Shown here: in pieces, positions 9,605 to 19,469 of the stretch
How the letters are laid out: each line of letters opens with the position of its first letter
How positions within the stretch are numbered: position 1 is the first letter of the stretch
Origin: Pedobacter westerhofensis
Lineage (GTDB): Bacteria > Bacteroidota > Bacteroidia > Sphingobacteriales > Sphingobacteriaceae
NCBI RefSeq assembly: GCF_900182595.1
Contig: NZ_FXTN01000005.1
Coordinates: forward strand, 248,001 to 312,000
Reading direction: 5' to 3'
DNA: 64,000 nucleotides
Notes under the pieces: model-generated
What the model was told of the DNA's origin: nothing
What the model saw: the letters and a program-made list of their open reading frames with translations, nothing else
Database searches by the model: none
Made by a program: the position numbers and the translations under genes

Positions 9605-12600
9605 TTAAAATCCTACACTAATACCTACGGTATATGTTCTTGCATTCGGGCCAGTATTCCTGTCTGAGCCCTGACCTGAAGAACTTGTGCCATTAGAAGA
9701 TACCTCCGGGTCAGGGCCCGGATATTTGGTAATCATGGCCAGGTTTTGTGCCGCAGCATATATTCTCAGGTTACTGATATTCACCTTGCCAAGCACAGAC
9801 TGAGGGATTGTATAACCCAAACCTACATTCCTTAATTTGAGAAAGTCGCCTTTTAAAACGTTGATATCCAATGGAATAGTATTACCATAAGAAACGTTAT
9901 CCGTATAAATAGCCCTTGGGAAATCGGTAACATCACCTGGCTGTTGCCAGCGCTTTAAAACGTCGACAGCATTATTCCAGTAACGCTGGTCATGTAAACC
10001 GGCGTTTGTGCCATAGGATACATAGAAACCCAACTGATAGGTTAACATAACATTCAGATCAAATCCTTTGTACCGGAAAGTATTATCAAATCCACCATAG
10101 AATTTCGGAGTTGTATTTTTGTACATTTTAGCATCTGCACTCTGCGTAATTGCAGGAGCGGTCGCACCATTATCGAGATAAGTCCAGTTGGATTGTCCCG
10201 TTGCCACAATGTGCTGATACGTTACAGCTCTTCCAGCTCCATTTAAAAATATTCTTCTTCCTGTTGCCGGATCAACACCCGCTGTTCTTACCACGTACAG
10301 GTAACCCACGGAATAGCCAGGTGCGGTCCTGTTTACATTTTCTCCAGTCGTGGTTGTTCCTGTCGCTGTAATGATCTCGGTTAATCCATCAGCCAGCGCA
10401 GTCACCTCGTTTTTATTATAGGCAATATTAAAATTACTTGTCCAGGTAAACTGTCCCGACTGAACAGGAGTGGCATCTATGGAGAATTCTACCCCTTTGT
10501 TATACATTTTACCAACGTTTGTAGCCACAGTTGAGGGCACACCTGTTGAGGGTGCCTGTGGAACATTCAGGATCAGACCATCAATATTATTTTTATAGTA
10601 GTCAATGTCAAAATTTAATCTGTTCTTCAACACGCCAAAACTTAAGCCCAGGTCTGTTTTCTTGCTGGTTTCCCAAGTGAGGTTTTTGTTACCGGAAGCA
10701 TTAAACAAAGAGGAGGATACACCCCCGTATAAAGCAGAGTTAAAAGTTGAGAAAGTAGCATAATCCGCAATTCCGGAGATGTTACCTACTTTTCCATAAC
10801 TGCCTTTTAACTTAAAGTTGCTGAAAACAGTATTCAGTCCCGCATTATTCCAGAAATCCTCTTTCGTGATTTCCCATCCTGCAGATGCACCCCAGAATGT
10901 TCCTTTTTTCTTACCCAGCGCAGAGTATTCATCCTGTCTGACATTACCGCTCAGGAAATATTTACCAGCATAATTATAATTTAAACGGCTAAAATAAGAT
11001 AAGAGGTAATTTTCTCCGTAAATATTGCCTGTCGCATTGTTTAGGGTGAAACCTGCCTGTACAACATCATAGGCCGGATCGGTTAAGCCCTGGCGATCGA
11101 TACCATAACCGGTTACAGTAATTCTCTGCTGTTCCTGTCCCAGCAATAAGCTAAAGTTATTCTCATCAAAAGCATACTTTGCATCGGCCGTATTTGTCCA
11201 GGTCCAGCTTTTTCTTTTTCTGAAAGCGGCAATCGCTTCACCTAATACACCTTGTCCCGGACCATGTGTAGGATTATAAAACTCATCGTTATCACTGTTG
11301 ATATAGTCAATTCCATAAATTGATTTCAGGTTCAGCCATTTCAGCGGAGTAACCTGTAAATAAGCATTTGATTGGAGGTGGTCAATTTCATTGTTTTCCC
11401 TGTTTTGGGAAAGCACCTGTACAAAGTTGTAAAACCCAACCTGATTACCGGTTACGATATTATTCATTGGCCCTACAAAGGTAGCCCCGAGGTTATAACT
11501 GCCATCATTATTGTAAGGAGAAACGTTTGGTGAATTTACCAATGCCGTTCTGGCAATACCAGAAGTCCCGTAGGCTTCACCATTCAATGATCCTGAAGAA
11601 ATTGCAGCTAAATTCTTTTCATTCGAATAAGATAGTTTTCCACCTATAGTAATAAACCTGTTGATTTTACTATCGATGTTGAATAAAGCATTCATCCTTT
11701 TAAAATCATTTTTCTGATATACACCTTTCTGATTGGAATAGCCAGCTCCCATATAATACTTCGTATTTTCTGTACCTCCGGAAACATTCACATTATGGTT
11801 TTGAGAAAAGCCGGTACGGTAAGCATAATCATACCAGTTGGTATTGATCGGCTGCCCGTCTGGTCCGTTGGTGAGGACAAACTTCTGTGTTTGTGTAACG
11901 CCATTTGCAGTGACATTCATACTCCCGGGACGAATTGACTCAGCGTTTGCGATGGCTTCATTCTTATAAGCTGTGTACTCAAAGGCATCCAGCAATTCGG
12001 GTAAACGGTAGGCTTCCGACCAGCCTAGCCAGGTGTTATAGCTTACCTTAGGAATACCAGTTTTCCCTCTCTTAGTAGTTACGAAAACCACACCATTTGA
12101 AGCACGGCTTCCATAAATTGCTGTAGAAGCGGCATCTTTGGCAATGTCTATGCTTTCAATGTCATTCGGATTGATACTTGATAATGGGTTAGCTGCAGAT
12201 GCAGTCAAACCCTGGTCACCCGTAACTGCCACAATTCCGTCGATCACAAACAAAGGCTGTGAACTTAAGGAGATAGAATTCGTTCCGCGAATCCTGAAAA
12301 CTGGCGGGCTGTTTAATAATCCGGTTGCAGTGGATACCTGTACACCTGATGCACGTCCCGCCAAACCTGACTCTAAACTCTGAATGGGTTTATCAGCAAT
12401 AGCTGCGCCATTTACTGAAGCGGTACTTCCTGTGGTTTCTCCACGTTTCTGTGTACCATAACCTACTACCACGACATCACTTAACGTTTCTGCATCTGCT
12501 TTCAACGTAACATTAATCACGCGCAACCTTCCAACCTGTAAAGTTTGTGACACATAGCCCAGCGAAGAGAACTCAAGATCTTTTACATCTGCAGAAACTC

Positions 12601-12787
12601 TGATCGAATACTTACCGCTTGCATCTGTTGTGGTGGCAATTTTTGTTCCCTTTAAGCGAACTGTTGTGCCTGGGATAGGTAGATTATCATCTCCTGACAG
12701 CACCGTACCTGTAATTGTTCGATCTTGTGCCAATGCAAAATTCGCACATAGCAGCATTACGAACAAACTCTGTAAAAGTTTTTTCAT
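9605..12787 (-). CDS. SusC-like TonB-dependent receptor without STN domain
   Basis: 1060-residue outer-membrane transporter. Signal peptide 1-20 (cleavage after ANFALA), carboxypeptidase-regulatory-like domain at about 24-97 (TITGTVLSGDDNLPIPGTTV), the SDVVVVGYGTQKRGETTGS motif at about 103-121, plug (IDIAKDAASTAIYGSRASNG), and a barrel ending TYTVGISVGF. Unlike the receptor at 3050-6448, it has no STN domain and no sigma/FecR genes beside it, so it is probably controlled by another regulator or expressed constitutively. It is followed directly by its SusD. The two SusC/D pairs share architecture but little obvious detailed sequence, so they are unlikely to be a recent duplication. Confidence 0.94.
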   Translation of the reverse strand: MKKLLQSLFVMLLCANFALAQDRTITGTVLSGDDNLPIPGTTVRLKGTKIATTTDASGKYSIRVSADVKDLEFSSLGYVSQTLQVGRLRVINVTLKADAETLSDVVVVGYGTQKRGETTGSTASVNGAAIADKPIQSLESGLAGRASGVQVSTATGLLNSPPVFRIRGTNSISLSSQPLFVIDGIVAVTGDQGLTASAANPLSSINPNDIESIDIAKDAASTAIYGSRASNGVVFVTTKRGKTGIPKVSYNTWLGWSEAYRLPELLDAFEYTAYKNEAIANAESIRPGSMNVTANGVTQTQKFVLTNGPDGQPINTNWYDYAYRTGFSQNHNVNVSGGTENTKYYMGAGYSNQKGVYQKNDFKRMNALFNIDSKINRFITIGGKLSYSNEKNLAAISSGSLNGEAYGTSGIARTALVNSPNVSPYNNDGSYNLGATFVGPMNNIVTGNQVGFYNFVQVLSQNRENNEIDHLQSNAYLQVTPLKWLNLKSIYGIDYINSDNDEFYNPTHGPGQGVLGEAIAAFRKRKSWTWTNTADAKYAFDENNFSLLLGQEQQRITVTGYGIDRQGLTDPAYDVVQAGFTLNNATGNIYGENYLLSYFSRLNYNYAGKYFLSGNVRQDEYSALGKKKGTFWGASAGWEITKEDFWNNAGLNTVFSNFKLKGSYGKVGNISGIADYATFSTFNSALYGGVSSSLFNASGNKNLTWETSKKTDLGLSFGVLKNRLNFDIDYYKNNIDGLILNVPQAPSTGVPSTVATNVGKMYNKGVEFSIDATPVQSGQFTWTSNFNIAYNKNEVTALADGLTEIITATGTTTTGENVNRTAPGYSVGYLYVVRTAGVDPATGRRIFLNGAGRAVTYQHIVATGQSNWTYLDNGATAPAITQSADAKMYKNTTPKFYGGFDNTFRYKGFDLNVMLTYQLGFYVSYGTNAGLHDQRYWNNAVDVLKRWQQPGDVTDFPRAIYTDNVSYGNTIPLDINVLKGDFLKLRNVGLGYTIPQSVLGKVNISNLRIYAAAQNLAMITKYPGPDPEVSSNGTSSSGQGSDRNTGPNARTYTVGISVGF

Positions 12788-13203
12788 AAAATTGGTTTAG
12801 GAATAATTAATAGTTGATCCCAATTTAATATTAATTAGACATCACTTTAATAATCATGTGTCCAATATTTATTTTATGACATATTTCAGACAATCTAAGG
12901 GCAATAAAATATGATTATCATAATCAGAATATATAAAGGTATTATAAGATGTAATTTATCTAAATCAGATAACAGTATAGATAATAGAAATACTATTTAC
13001 ACTATCCTGAACTGTCCTGAATTTAATAATTACGATATGCATAACTGAAAAATATCTTTATTTGATACTCACATGATGCATGCACTTTAATTTTATAGTT
13101 GTAAATAGTTATCAGCGAGTCACTGCGTCAGCACTAAATTCAAGTGGGTCCGGAACAGATAGTTCTACCATATGATATGACGTTTCAGATGAATCATAAA
13201 AAA
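12788..13203. other. AT-rich non-coding region upstream of susC
   Basis: About 415 bp between the start of the second susC and the dnaK terminator. It is strongly AT-rich up to about 13080 and has no convincing open frame. It must hold the promoter and any operator of the susCD pair, but I find no exact TAnnTTTG element with a matching -33 box on the minus strand, and no strong inverted repeat. Confidence 0.5.
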
Positions 13204-13278
13204 GGGGAATAATAGTTTGCATGGCAAATTATTATTCCCCTAAATGAAAAAGGGGCATGCTAAGCAGGCCCCTTTTTC
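13204..13278 (-). terminator. Double terminator after dnaK
   Basis: Two successive hairpins. The one next to dnaK has perfect 11-bp arms (13246-13256 with 13268-13278, arm GAAAAAGGGGC) around an 11-nt loop, giving a run of five U residues on the minus transcript. A second stem of 17 bp with one mismatch (13204-13220 with 13224-13240) and an ATG loop follows. Confidence 0.8.
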
Positions 13279-13299
13279 AGTATAAAGTTTAAAAGAAAC

Positions 13300-15213
13300 T
13301 TATTTAGTTTCGTCCTTTACTTCTTCAAAATCTACATCAGTAACGTTATCGCCACCTTGTGGAGCAGATTCGCCAGCTGGCTGACCTGCAGCTCCCTCAG
13401 GAGCACCGTCCTGACCTGCTTTGTACATTTCTTCAGATGCAGCATTCCATGCAGCCTGAAGCTCTTCCTGAGCAGCATCAATATCAGCAAAGTTTCTTGC
13501 TGCATGAGCAGCCTGTAATTTTGCAAGTCCTGCTTCAATCGGTGCTTTTTTATCAGCAGAGATCTTCTCACCAAACTCTTTCAATTGTTTCTCAGTAGAG
13601 AAGATCAATGCATCAGCACTGTTGATTTTATCAGCTTCTTCTTTAGCAATTTTATCTGCATCAGCGTTAGCTTCAGCTTCTTCTTTCATTCTTTTGATTT
13701 CTTCATCAGTTAAGCCAGATGAAGCCTCAATACGAATTTTTTGCTCTTTACCAGTAGCTTTATCTTTAGCACTTACATGCAGGATACCGTTTGCATCAAT
13801 ATCAAATGCAACCTCTACCTGTGGAACACCACGTGGCGCCGGTGGAATACCATCCAGGATGAAACGGCCAATTGTACGGTTCTGAGCAGCCATTGGACGC
13901 TCTCCCTGTAAAATGTGGATCTCTACTGAAGGCTGGTTATCAGCAGCTGTAGAGAAAGTCTCAGCTTTTTTAGATGGAATAGTTGTGTTAGATTCGATTA
14001 ATTTAGTCATTACACCACCCATAGTCTCAATACCTAATGAAAGAGGAGTAACATCTAATAACAATACGTCTTTAACCTCACCAGTTAATACACCACCCTG
14101 GATTGCAGCACCAATAGCTACTACCTCATCAGGATTTACACCTTTAGAAGGTTCTTTACCAAAGAATGCTTTAACAGCATCCTGGATCGCAGGGATACGT
14201 GTAGAACCACCAACTAAGATGATCTCATCAATATCAGATGTTTTTAAACCAGCATTTTTCAATGCAGATTTACAAGGCTCAATTGTACGTTTGATCAAAT
14301 CAGCAGCCAGTTGCTCAAATTTAGCACGGCTTAAAGTTCTAACCAAGTGTTTAGGGCCGCTCGCATCAGCAGTAATATATGGTAAGTTAACTTCAGTTGA
14401 AGTTGTGCTTGATAATTCAATTTTAGCTTTCTCAGCAGCTTCTTTCAAACGTTGCAATGCCATTGGGTCCTGTGCAAGGTCCATACCATTTTCGTTTTTG
14501 AATTCTTCTGCCAACCAGTCAATAATGATGTGGTCAAAGTCGTCACCACCTAAGTGAGTATCACCGTCAGTAGATTTCACTTCAAATACGCCATCACCTA
14601 ATTCAAGTACAGAAACATCATGTGTACCACCACCGCAGTCAAACACAACAATTTTCATGTCTTTATGTGCTTTATCAAGGCCGTAAGCTAATGCAGCTGC
14701 AGTAGGCTCGTTGATAATACGTTTAACGGTTAAACCAGCGATTTCACCAGCTTCTTTGGTCGCCTGACGCTGAGCATCGTTGAAGTATGCAGGAACAGTA
14801 ATAACTGCTTCAGTAACCTCATGACCTAAAAAGTCTTCCGCAGTTTTTTTCATTTTTTGCAAGATCATTGCAGAAATTTCCTGTGGAGTGTATTTACGGT
14901 CATCGATTTCAACTCTTGGCGTGTTGTTATCTCCTTTAACTACGTTATAAGGAACACGGCCAGCTTCTTTAGAAACCTCAGCAAAGCTGCTGCCCATAAA
15001 GCGCTTAATTGAATAAATTGTTTTTGTTGGGTTAGTGATTGCCTGGCGTTTTGCAGAATCACCTACTTTACGCTCACCATTTTCTGCAAATGCAACAATG
15101 GATGGCGTTGTACGTTTACCCTCACTGTTGGCTATAACTACAGGTTCGTTACCTTCCATTACGGCTACGCAAGAGTTTGTTGTTCCTAAGTCTATACCAA
15201 TAATTTTTGACAT
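13300..15213 (-). CDS. dnaK: Hsp70 chaperone DnaK
   Basis: 637-residue cytoplasmic chaperone. It begins [21 protein letters not shown] (phosphate-1 motif), has [15 protein letters not shown] and [19 protein letters not shown] in the ATPase domain (1-380), the linker region [18 protein letters not shown], the substrate-binding domain, and a C-terminal helical lid ending with the acidic [12 protein letters not shown]. It folds client proteins with DnaJ and GrpE, using ATP. Neither dnaJ nor grpE is adjacent, so the gene is monocistronic here, with a double terminator behind it. The upstream region carries two palindromes in place of a recognisable standard promoter. Confidence 0.98.
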   Translation of the reverse strand: MSKIIGIDLGTTNSCVAVMEGNEPVVIANSEGKRTTPSIVAFAENGERKVGDSAKRQAITNPTKTIYSIKRFMGSSFAEVSKEAGRVPYNVVKGDNNTPRVEIDDRKYTPQEISAMILQKMKKTAEDFLGHEVTEAVITVPAYFNDAQRQATKEAGEIAGLTVKRIINEPTAAALAYGLDKAHKDMKIVVFDCGGGTHDVSVLELGDGVFEVKSTDGDTHLGGDDFDHIIIDWLAEEFKNENGMDLAQDPMALQRLKEAAEKAKIELSSTTSTEVNLPYITADASGPKHLVRTLSRAKFEQLAADLIKRTIEPCKSALKNAGLKTSDIDEIILVGGSTRIPAIQDAVKAFFGKEPSKGVNPDEVVAIGAAIQGGVLTGEVKDVLLLDVTPLSLGIETMGGVMTKLIESNTTIPSKKAETFSTAADNQPSVEIHILQGERPMAAQNRTIGRFILDGIPPAPRGVPQVEVAFDIDANGILHVSAKDKATGKEQKIRIEASSGLTDEEIKRMKEEAEANADADKIAKEEADKINSADALIFSTEKQLKEFGEKISADKKAPIEAGLAKLQAAHAARNFADIDAAQEELQAAWNAASEEMYKAGQDGAPEGAAGQPAGESAPQGGDNVTDVDFEEVKDETK

Positions 15214-15272
15214 GCTATTTATCTTGTTTATGTGATGAATTCTATTTTTCTAATTCTGTTTAACAAGCAATG

Positions 15273-15284
15273 TGCCAATTGGCA
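15273..15284. promoter_or_regulatory. Palindrome TGCCAATTGGCA upstream of dnaK
   Basis: Perfect 12-bp palindrome 60-71 bp before the dnaK start; a third TGCCAA-type half-site lies directly beside it (15286-15291). Position suits an operator or promoter element, but no regulator is known to me for this motif. Confidence 0.35.
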
Positions 15285-15346
15285 TTTGGCAGGTAAACAG
15301 GCGGGTATTTTAAAAATTATGTTAAAATGTAATAAAAACGATTTAC

Positions 15347-15369
15347 AATTCTGACAGGTTGTCAGAATT
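15347..15369. promoter_or_regulatory. Inverted repeat upstream of dnaK
   Basis: Perfect inverted repeat with 10-bp arms (AATTCTGACA and TGTCAGAATT) and a 3-bp spacer, about 135 bp before dnaK and just after the methyltransferase stop codon (15396). It could be an operator for the heat-shock gene. As RNA it would also form a hairpin but lacks a T-run. It does not match the CIRCE sequence. Confidence 0.4.
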
Positions 15370-15395
15370 ACACTTACGCTTTGTCAACAAACCTG

Positions 15396-16589
15396 TTAAA
15401 GACCCAGCAGCTTTTCAAGGTGGTGATAACCAATGCCAAAGTAATCTTTGGTTTTTTTTATTTTGTCTGTTATAGCAGACTGTTTTGCTCCGGCTCCCCT
15501 CAATTTGGATCCTACAATCAGCACGTTCTTCGGGGTGTTGGCCTCAGAGATAAATTCAAAAACTTTTGTTTTATAACCAAAATATTCAAGGATCATTGCA
15601 CGGATACCATCCGTCACCATAACCGCCTGACGTTCCAGAAAGATGCCGTATCTGGTGATGAAATCAAGCGCGTTGTCAGCCTTGCCCTTTTCTATCTCCC
15701 TGCGGATCTGTTTGTGGCAGCAGGGGGCAACCACAATTAGTTCAGCACCCGCATTGATACCTTTTGCAATGGCATCATCAGTAGCCGTATCACAGGCATG
15801 CAGCGCGATCAGCAGGTCTGTTCCCTCAGCAGGATAATCTTCTATAGTTCCCTGTACAAAACTCAGTCCGCCAAAGCCAGAATCGACGGCTATCCTGTTA
15901 CAGAGATCTACCAGGTCCTGGCGGTATTCTACGCCGGTAACAGTTGCCTCCCGTTTCAGCACATTCACCAGATAATCATATAGCGCAAAAGTAAGGTATC
16001 CCTTTCCCGAGCCCATATCAGCAACCTTCCTGATCTGTGCTTCAGGAAGCTCCCTGATCAGCGGATCAAGTAAGGCCACATACTGATTAATCTGTTTATA
16101 CTTGTCCTGTGCATTTTTGAAAACCACACCGTCTTTATCGGTAATACGCAGCGCCGTCAGGTAAGGCTTTTCAACAGCAGCAATCAGCCTTGCTTTTTCT
16201 TTATCATGGCTCAGCGGCAGCGGCGTTGCCATACTTGGCTTATTCAGATTCAGGGAGTAACCCTTCAGCGGACGGTTCAGCAATACGATATCATTTGCAA
16301 CCGTAAAACAGGTACAGTTGAGGAAGCCCGACTCCAGGTAAGAAGACAGCAAACGGAGACCTTCCTCATACACATAATTCTTTACGATATCTTTTGTCTG
16401 GTACCTGTAGGTAAAAGCCAGCCGGCCTTCCCTCTTGATCAGCACCTTACGAACATATATATTCTTTAGCCCTGCCTCAGTCCCCTGGTAATTCCCAAGC
16501 GTTAATTTAACAAAGCTGCCATCGGCAACACTATCGCTAACCAGTACCTTAAACCTTTCTAATTTTTCCGGATCTGCCATTATCTCCAA
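15396..16589 (-). CDS. SAM-dependent methyltransferase (Methyltransf_32/METTL25-like)
   Basis: 397 residues. The C-terminal two-thirds carry a class I methyltransferase domain: motif I VADMGSGKGYLTFALYDYL near residues 190-208, an acidic motif II in TVTGVEYRQDLVDLCNRIA, and a LIALHACDTATDDAIAKGI stretch followed by VVAPCCHKQIRREI. The HACD and PCCHK elements are characteristic of the Methyltransf_32 family, whose eukaryotic members include METTL25/RRNAD1-like proteins. The substrate is unknown; RNA is a reasonable guess. The N-terminal 150 residues are a separate domain of unknown role. ATG at 16580 (MADPEKL) is an alternative start. It lies after the rplQ terminator and has no obvious operon partner. 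Confidence 0.82.
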   Translation of the reverse strand: MEIMADPEKLERFKVLVSDSVADGSFVKLTLGNYQGTEAGLKNIYVRKVLIKREGRLAFTYRYQTKDIVKNYVYEEGLRLLSSYLESGFLNCTCFTVANDIVLLNRPLKGYSLNLNKPSMATPLPLSHDKEKARLIAAVEKPYLTALRITDKDGVVFKNAQDKYKQINQYVALLDPLIRELPEAQIRKVADMGSGKGYLTFALYDYLVNVLKREATVTGVEYRQDLVDLCNRIAVDSGFGGLSFVQGTIEDYPAEGTDLLIALHACDTATDDAIAKGINAGAELIVVAPCCHKQIRREIEKGKADNALDFITRYGIFLERQAVMVTDGIRAMILEYFGYKTKVFEFISEANTPKNVLIVGSKLRGAGAKQSAITDKIKKTKDYFGIGYHHLEKLLGL

Positions 16590-16610
16590 ATTAAGCTTAA
16601 CAATTAATGC

Positions 16611-16645
16611 ATAAAAAAATGCCTTTCCGTATTACAGAAAGGCAT
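16611..16645 (-). terminator. Terminator of the ribosomal protein cluster after rplQ
   Basis: 9-bp perfect stem (16619-16627 with 16637-16645, arm ATGCCTTTC) with a 9-nt loop. On the minus strand it is followed by seven U residues. It closes the rpsL-to-rplQ gene series. Confidence 0.85.
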
Positions 16646-16667
16646 CTTTATGTTAGAGAATTTAAAA

Positions 16668-17228
16668 TTATTCTCCTTTATCTTCTTTTGCTTCTTCAGC
16701 AGCTGGTGCTTCAGGAGTTGCCTCTTCTGCAGCAGGAGCTTCTTCAGCAACTGGTGCTTCCTCAGCAGCAGTTTCAGCCTTCGCTGCAGGTGCGTCAGAT
16801 TTCTTAGCTTTAGTTCTGCCACGACGGGTAGTTTTCTTCTCAGCAGCTTCAGTATCTACACCATAAACTTCGTTGTAATCAACCAGTTCAATTAATGCCA
16901 TCTCAGCGTTATCACCTAAACGGTTGTTTAATTTGATAATCCTGGTATAACCACCCGGACGGTTAGCTACTTTAGCAGCTACGTCACGGAACAATTCAGT
17001 AACTGAATCTTTATCCTGTAAGTAACTAAATACGATACGACGTGAATGTGTAGTATCTAATTTAGATTTAGTGATCAGGGGCTCAACATACATACGTAAA
17101 GATTTTGCTTTAGCTAATGTAGTAGAGATCCTTTTGTGTTTGATCAGTGATGAGGCCATGTTAGCCAACATCGCTTTACGATGGGAGTCAGTTCTGCCTA
17201 AGTGGTTGTTTTTTTTACCGTGTCTCAT
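16668..17228 (-). CDS. rplQ: 50S ribosomal protein L17 with acidic Ala-rich tail
   Basis: 186 residues; the first ~125 are a standard L17 ([36 protein letters not shown]). A tail of about 55 residues follows: a basic patch [13 protein letters not shown], then Ala/Glu/Pro-rich repeats of the type EEAPAAEEA. The tail is well beyond the usual 120-130 residues of L17 and is probably disordered on the ribosome surface. It is the last gene of the alpha operon, 81 bp after rpoA. Confidence 0.97.
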   Translation of the reverse strand: MRHGKKNNHLGRTDSHRKAMLANMASSLIKHKRISTTLAKAKSLRMYVEPLITKSKLDTTHSRRIVFSYLQDKDSVTELFRDVAAKVANRPGGYTRIIKLNNRLGDNAEMALIELVDYNEVYGVDTEAAEKKTTRRGRTKAKKSDAPAAKAETAAEEAPVAEEAPAAEEATPEAPAAEEAKEDKGE

Positions 17229-17241
17229 TTTTATTTTATTG

Positions 17242-17284
17242 AGTGCATACCGTCTCTTCTGAATTAAAGAGGGAATTATGCACT
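17242..17284 (-). other. Hairpin in the rpoA-rplQ gap
   Basis: Outer stem AGTGCATA/TATGCACT (17242-17249 with 17277-17284, perfect 8 bp) and an inner CTCTT/AAGAG stem (17254-17258 with 17267-17271). There is no T-run, so it looks like an RNA processing or stability element, not a terminator. Confidence 0.45.
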
Positions 17285-17309
17285 ATTAACAATTTGTTAT
17301 TTGTTAGGC

Positions 17310-18302
17310 TTACTCTTCTTCCAGTTTGTATTTACCTAAGTTCATGCCGAAAGACAATTGTTTAGATTTTACAAGTTCCTGGATTTCAGTAAGTGATTTT
17401 TTACCGAAGTTTCTGAATTTTAACATATCAGCTACATCATAAGAAACAAGATCAGCCAATGTGCGGATATCAGCTGCTTTTAAGCAGTTTAATGCACGTA
17501 CTGAAAGATCAAGGTCAACCAGTTCAGTTTTAAGGATCTTGCGCATATGCAGGATTTCCTCATCAACTTCTTTGGTTTCTTCTTTAGCCTGAGATTCAAG
17601 AACCAGGTTCTCGTCAGAGAATAACATGAAATGTTGAATCAAAATTTTGGCCGCTTCTTTCAAAGCTTCTTCAGGATGGATTGAACCATCTGTAGCGATT
17701 TCCAAAATTAATTTTTCATAATCTGTTTTTTGTTCAACACGATAGTTTTCAATCGTGTATTTTACATTTTTCATTGGGGTAAAGATCGAATCGATAGCAA
17801 TTACACCAACAACAGCATCATTGATTTTATTTTCTTCAGCCGGAACATAACCACGTCCTTTGTTGATAGTTAATTCTACCTCCAAAGTCACTGATTTCTC
17901 CATGTTACAGATCACGAAGTCAGGATTAAGGACTTCGAAATTATTAGAGAATTTTGTTATGTCACCTGCAAGAAATTGATCCTGGCCATTAACCACAATA
18001 AAAACTTTTTCAGATTCACCTGAATCACCAGCTTTTTTGAAACGAACTTGTTTCAGGTTCAGGATAATTTCAGTCAAATCTTCTACAACACCTTTCATTG
18101 TAGAAAACTCATGTGATACACCAGAAAAACGAATACTTGTAATGGCATAACCTTCCAGGGAAGAAAGAAGAATTCTTCTTAAGGCATTACCAATTGTTAC
18201 ACCGAAACCGGGTTCTAAGGGACGAAATTCAAATATACCATCGAAATCAGTTGATTTCTGCATGATGACCTTATCGGGTTTCTGAAATGCTAAAATTGCC
18301 AT
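17310..18302 (-). CDS. rpoA: DNA-directed RNA polymerase subunit alpha
   Basis: 330 residues of normal length. The N-terminal dimerisation domain (to about 230) contains [20 protein letters not shown] and [11 protein letters not shown] flexible linker then leads to the C-terminal DNA-binding domain with [20 protein letters not shown] and [18 protein letters not shown]. It starts RNA polymerase assembly and contacts upstream promoter DNA and activators. It lies between rpsD and rplQ as in most bacteria, but a terminator-like hairpin precedes it. Confidence 0.98.
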   Translation of the reverse strand: MAILAFQKPDKVIMQKSTDFDGIFEFRPLEPGFGVTIGNALRRILLSSLEGYAITSIRFSGVSHEFSTMKGVVEDLTEIILNLKQVRFKKAGDSGESEKVFIVVNGQDQFLAGDITKFSNNFEVLNPDFVICNMEKSVTLEVELTINKGRGYVPAEENKINDAVVGVIAIDSIFTPMKNVKYTIENYRVEQKTDYEKLILEIATDGSIHPEEALKEAAKILIQHFMLFSDENLVLESQAKEETKEVDEEILHMRKILKTELVDLDLSVRALNCLKAADIRTLADLVSYDVADMLKFRNFGKKSLTEIQELVKSKQLSFGMNLGKYKLEEE

Positions 18303-18339
18303 TTATAATGTTTTTAGATCGTTATTAATATTTTGTAAC

Positions 18340-18372
18340 GCAAAAAATTTAGCTGCCCGCAAAGGCAGCTAA
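18340..18372 (-). terminator. Terminator-like hairpin between rpsD and rpoA
   Basis: Perfect 9-bp stem TTAGCTGCC/GGCAGCTAA (18349-18357 with 18364-18372) with a 6-nt loop. On the minus transcript the stem is followed by AAATTTTTT, so a run of six U residues follows closely. It has the form of an intrinsic terminator inside the alpha operon and may act as a partial terminator or attenuator before rpoA. Confidence 0.55.
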
Positions 18373-18384
18373 TTAAATATATTA

Positions 18385-18993
18385 TTACTTCGAGTAAAGC
18401 TCGATAATCAAGTTTTCTTTGATGTTTTCCGGAATCTCGTCACGATTAGGATAAGCTAAAAACTTTCCTGTCAGTTCAGATGCGTTCCAGTCTAACCAGT
18501 TGAATTTGTTGATTACCCTGCCTGCTACTGAATTTGTGATGCTCTCTAAAGTTTTAGATTTCTCACGTACTGCAACAACATCTCCTGCTTTTAATTGGTA
18601 AGAAGGAATGTTTACTACTTCACCGTTCACTGTTACGTGTTTATGGCTAACTAACTGGCGTGCAGCTGAACGTGTAGTCGCAATACCTAATCTATAAACT
18701 GTGTTATCTAAACGGGCTTCTAATAACTGTAATAAGTTATCACCTGTAATACCCTGACGGGAAGACGCTTTTGTAAACAAGTTACGGAACTGGCGCTCTA
18801 ATACACCATAAGTGTATTTCACTTTTTGTTTTTCCATTAACTGTACTGAATACTCAGATTGTTTACCTCTTCTTTTAGACGCACCGTGCTGTCCTGGGGG
18901 ATAATTTTTTCTGTCTAGTACTTTATCAGGGCCGAAAATTGGCTCTCTGAACTTACGCGCGATTTTGGACTTTGGTCCTGTATATCTTGCCAT
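18385..18993 (-). CDS. rpsD: 30S ribosomal protein S4
   Basis: Starts [18 protein letters not shown], the conserved S4 start, so the ATG at 18993 is chosen over an in-frame start 27 bp upstream. About 202 residues, with the S4 RNA-binding domain ([39 protein letters not shown]). It is a primary 16S rRNA binder, and in other bacteria a translational repressor of its own operon. It lacks the N-terminal cysteine cluster seen in zinc-binding S4 forms. Confidence 0.98.
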   Translation of the reverse strand: MARYTGPKSKIARKFREPIFGPDKVLDRKNYPPGQHGASKRRGKQSEYSVQLMEKQKVKYTYGVLERQFRNLFTKASSRQGITGDNLLQLLEARLDNTVYRLGIATTRSAARQLVSHKHVTVNGEVVNIPSYQLKAGDVVAVREKSKTLESITNSVAGRVINKFNWLDWNASELTGKFLAYPNRDEIPENIKENLIIELYSK

Positions 18994-19058
18994 TGCTTTT
19001 TGTTTTAAAGTATCATGCAACCTGAAGCTGCAGACTCTTAGCTTTAAAAATTAATAAA

Positions 19059-19448
19059 TTAAACTCTTCTCTTCTTAGGAGGACGACATCCGTTGTGCGG
19101 AAGCGGCGTAATATCTTTGATCGAAGTAACTTCGATTCCTGAGATCTGTAATGTTCTGATAGCAGACTCACGACCTGATCCAGGACCTTTAACAAAAACT
19201 TCTACTTTACGCAGACCTAAGTCAAATGCTACTTTACCACAATCACTTGCAGCCTGACCTGCAGCATATGGAGTGTTCTTTTTAGAACCCTTAAATCCCA
19301 TTTTACCTGCTGAAGACCATGAAATAGTTTGACCATTGTTGTTTGTTAAGGTAACAATGATATTATTAAAAGTCGCATTGATATGTGCCTGACCAACCGG
19401 TTCAATAACAACAATACGCTTTTTGGTTACTTTTTTACTCTTAGCCAT
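19059..19448 (-). CDS. rpsK: 30S ribosomal protein S11
   Basis: 129 residues with the typical core ([55 protein letters not shown]) and C-terminal [12 protein letters not shown]. It forms the platform of the 30S subunit near the mRNA exit. It lies between rpsM and rpsD in the standard alpha-operon order. Confidence 0.98.
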   Translation of the reverse strand: MAKSKKVTKKRIVVIEPVGQAHINATFNNIIVTLTNNNGQTISWSSAGKMGFKGSKKNTPYAAGQAASDCGKVAFDLGLRKVEVFVKGPGSGRESAIRTLQISGIEVTSIKDITPLPHNGCRPPKKRRV

Positions 19449-19469
19449 AATTATTATTCGTTACTAATT

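Noticed and set aside
13913-14557. 214-codon open frame antisense to dnaK
   Set aside because: It mirrors the codon bias of dnaK and shows no recognisable domain; the dnaK frame is certain.
15260-15290. TGGCAC...TTGC pattern as a sigma-54 promoter of dnaK
   Set aside because: The GG-to-GC spacing is two bases too short for a -24/-12 promoter.
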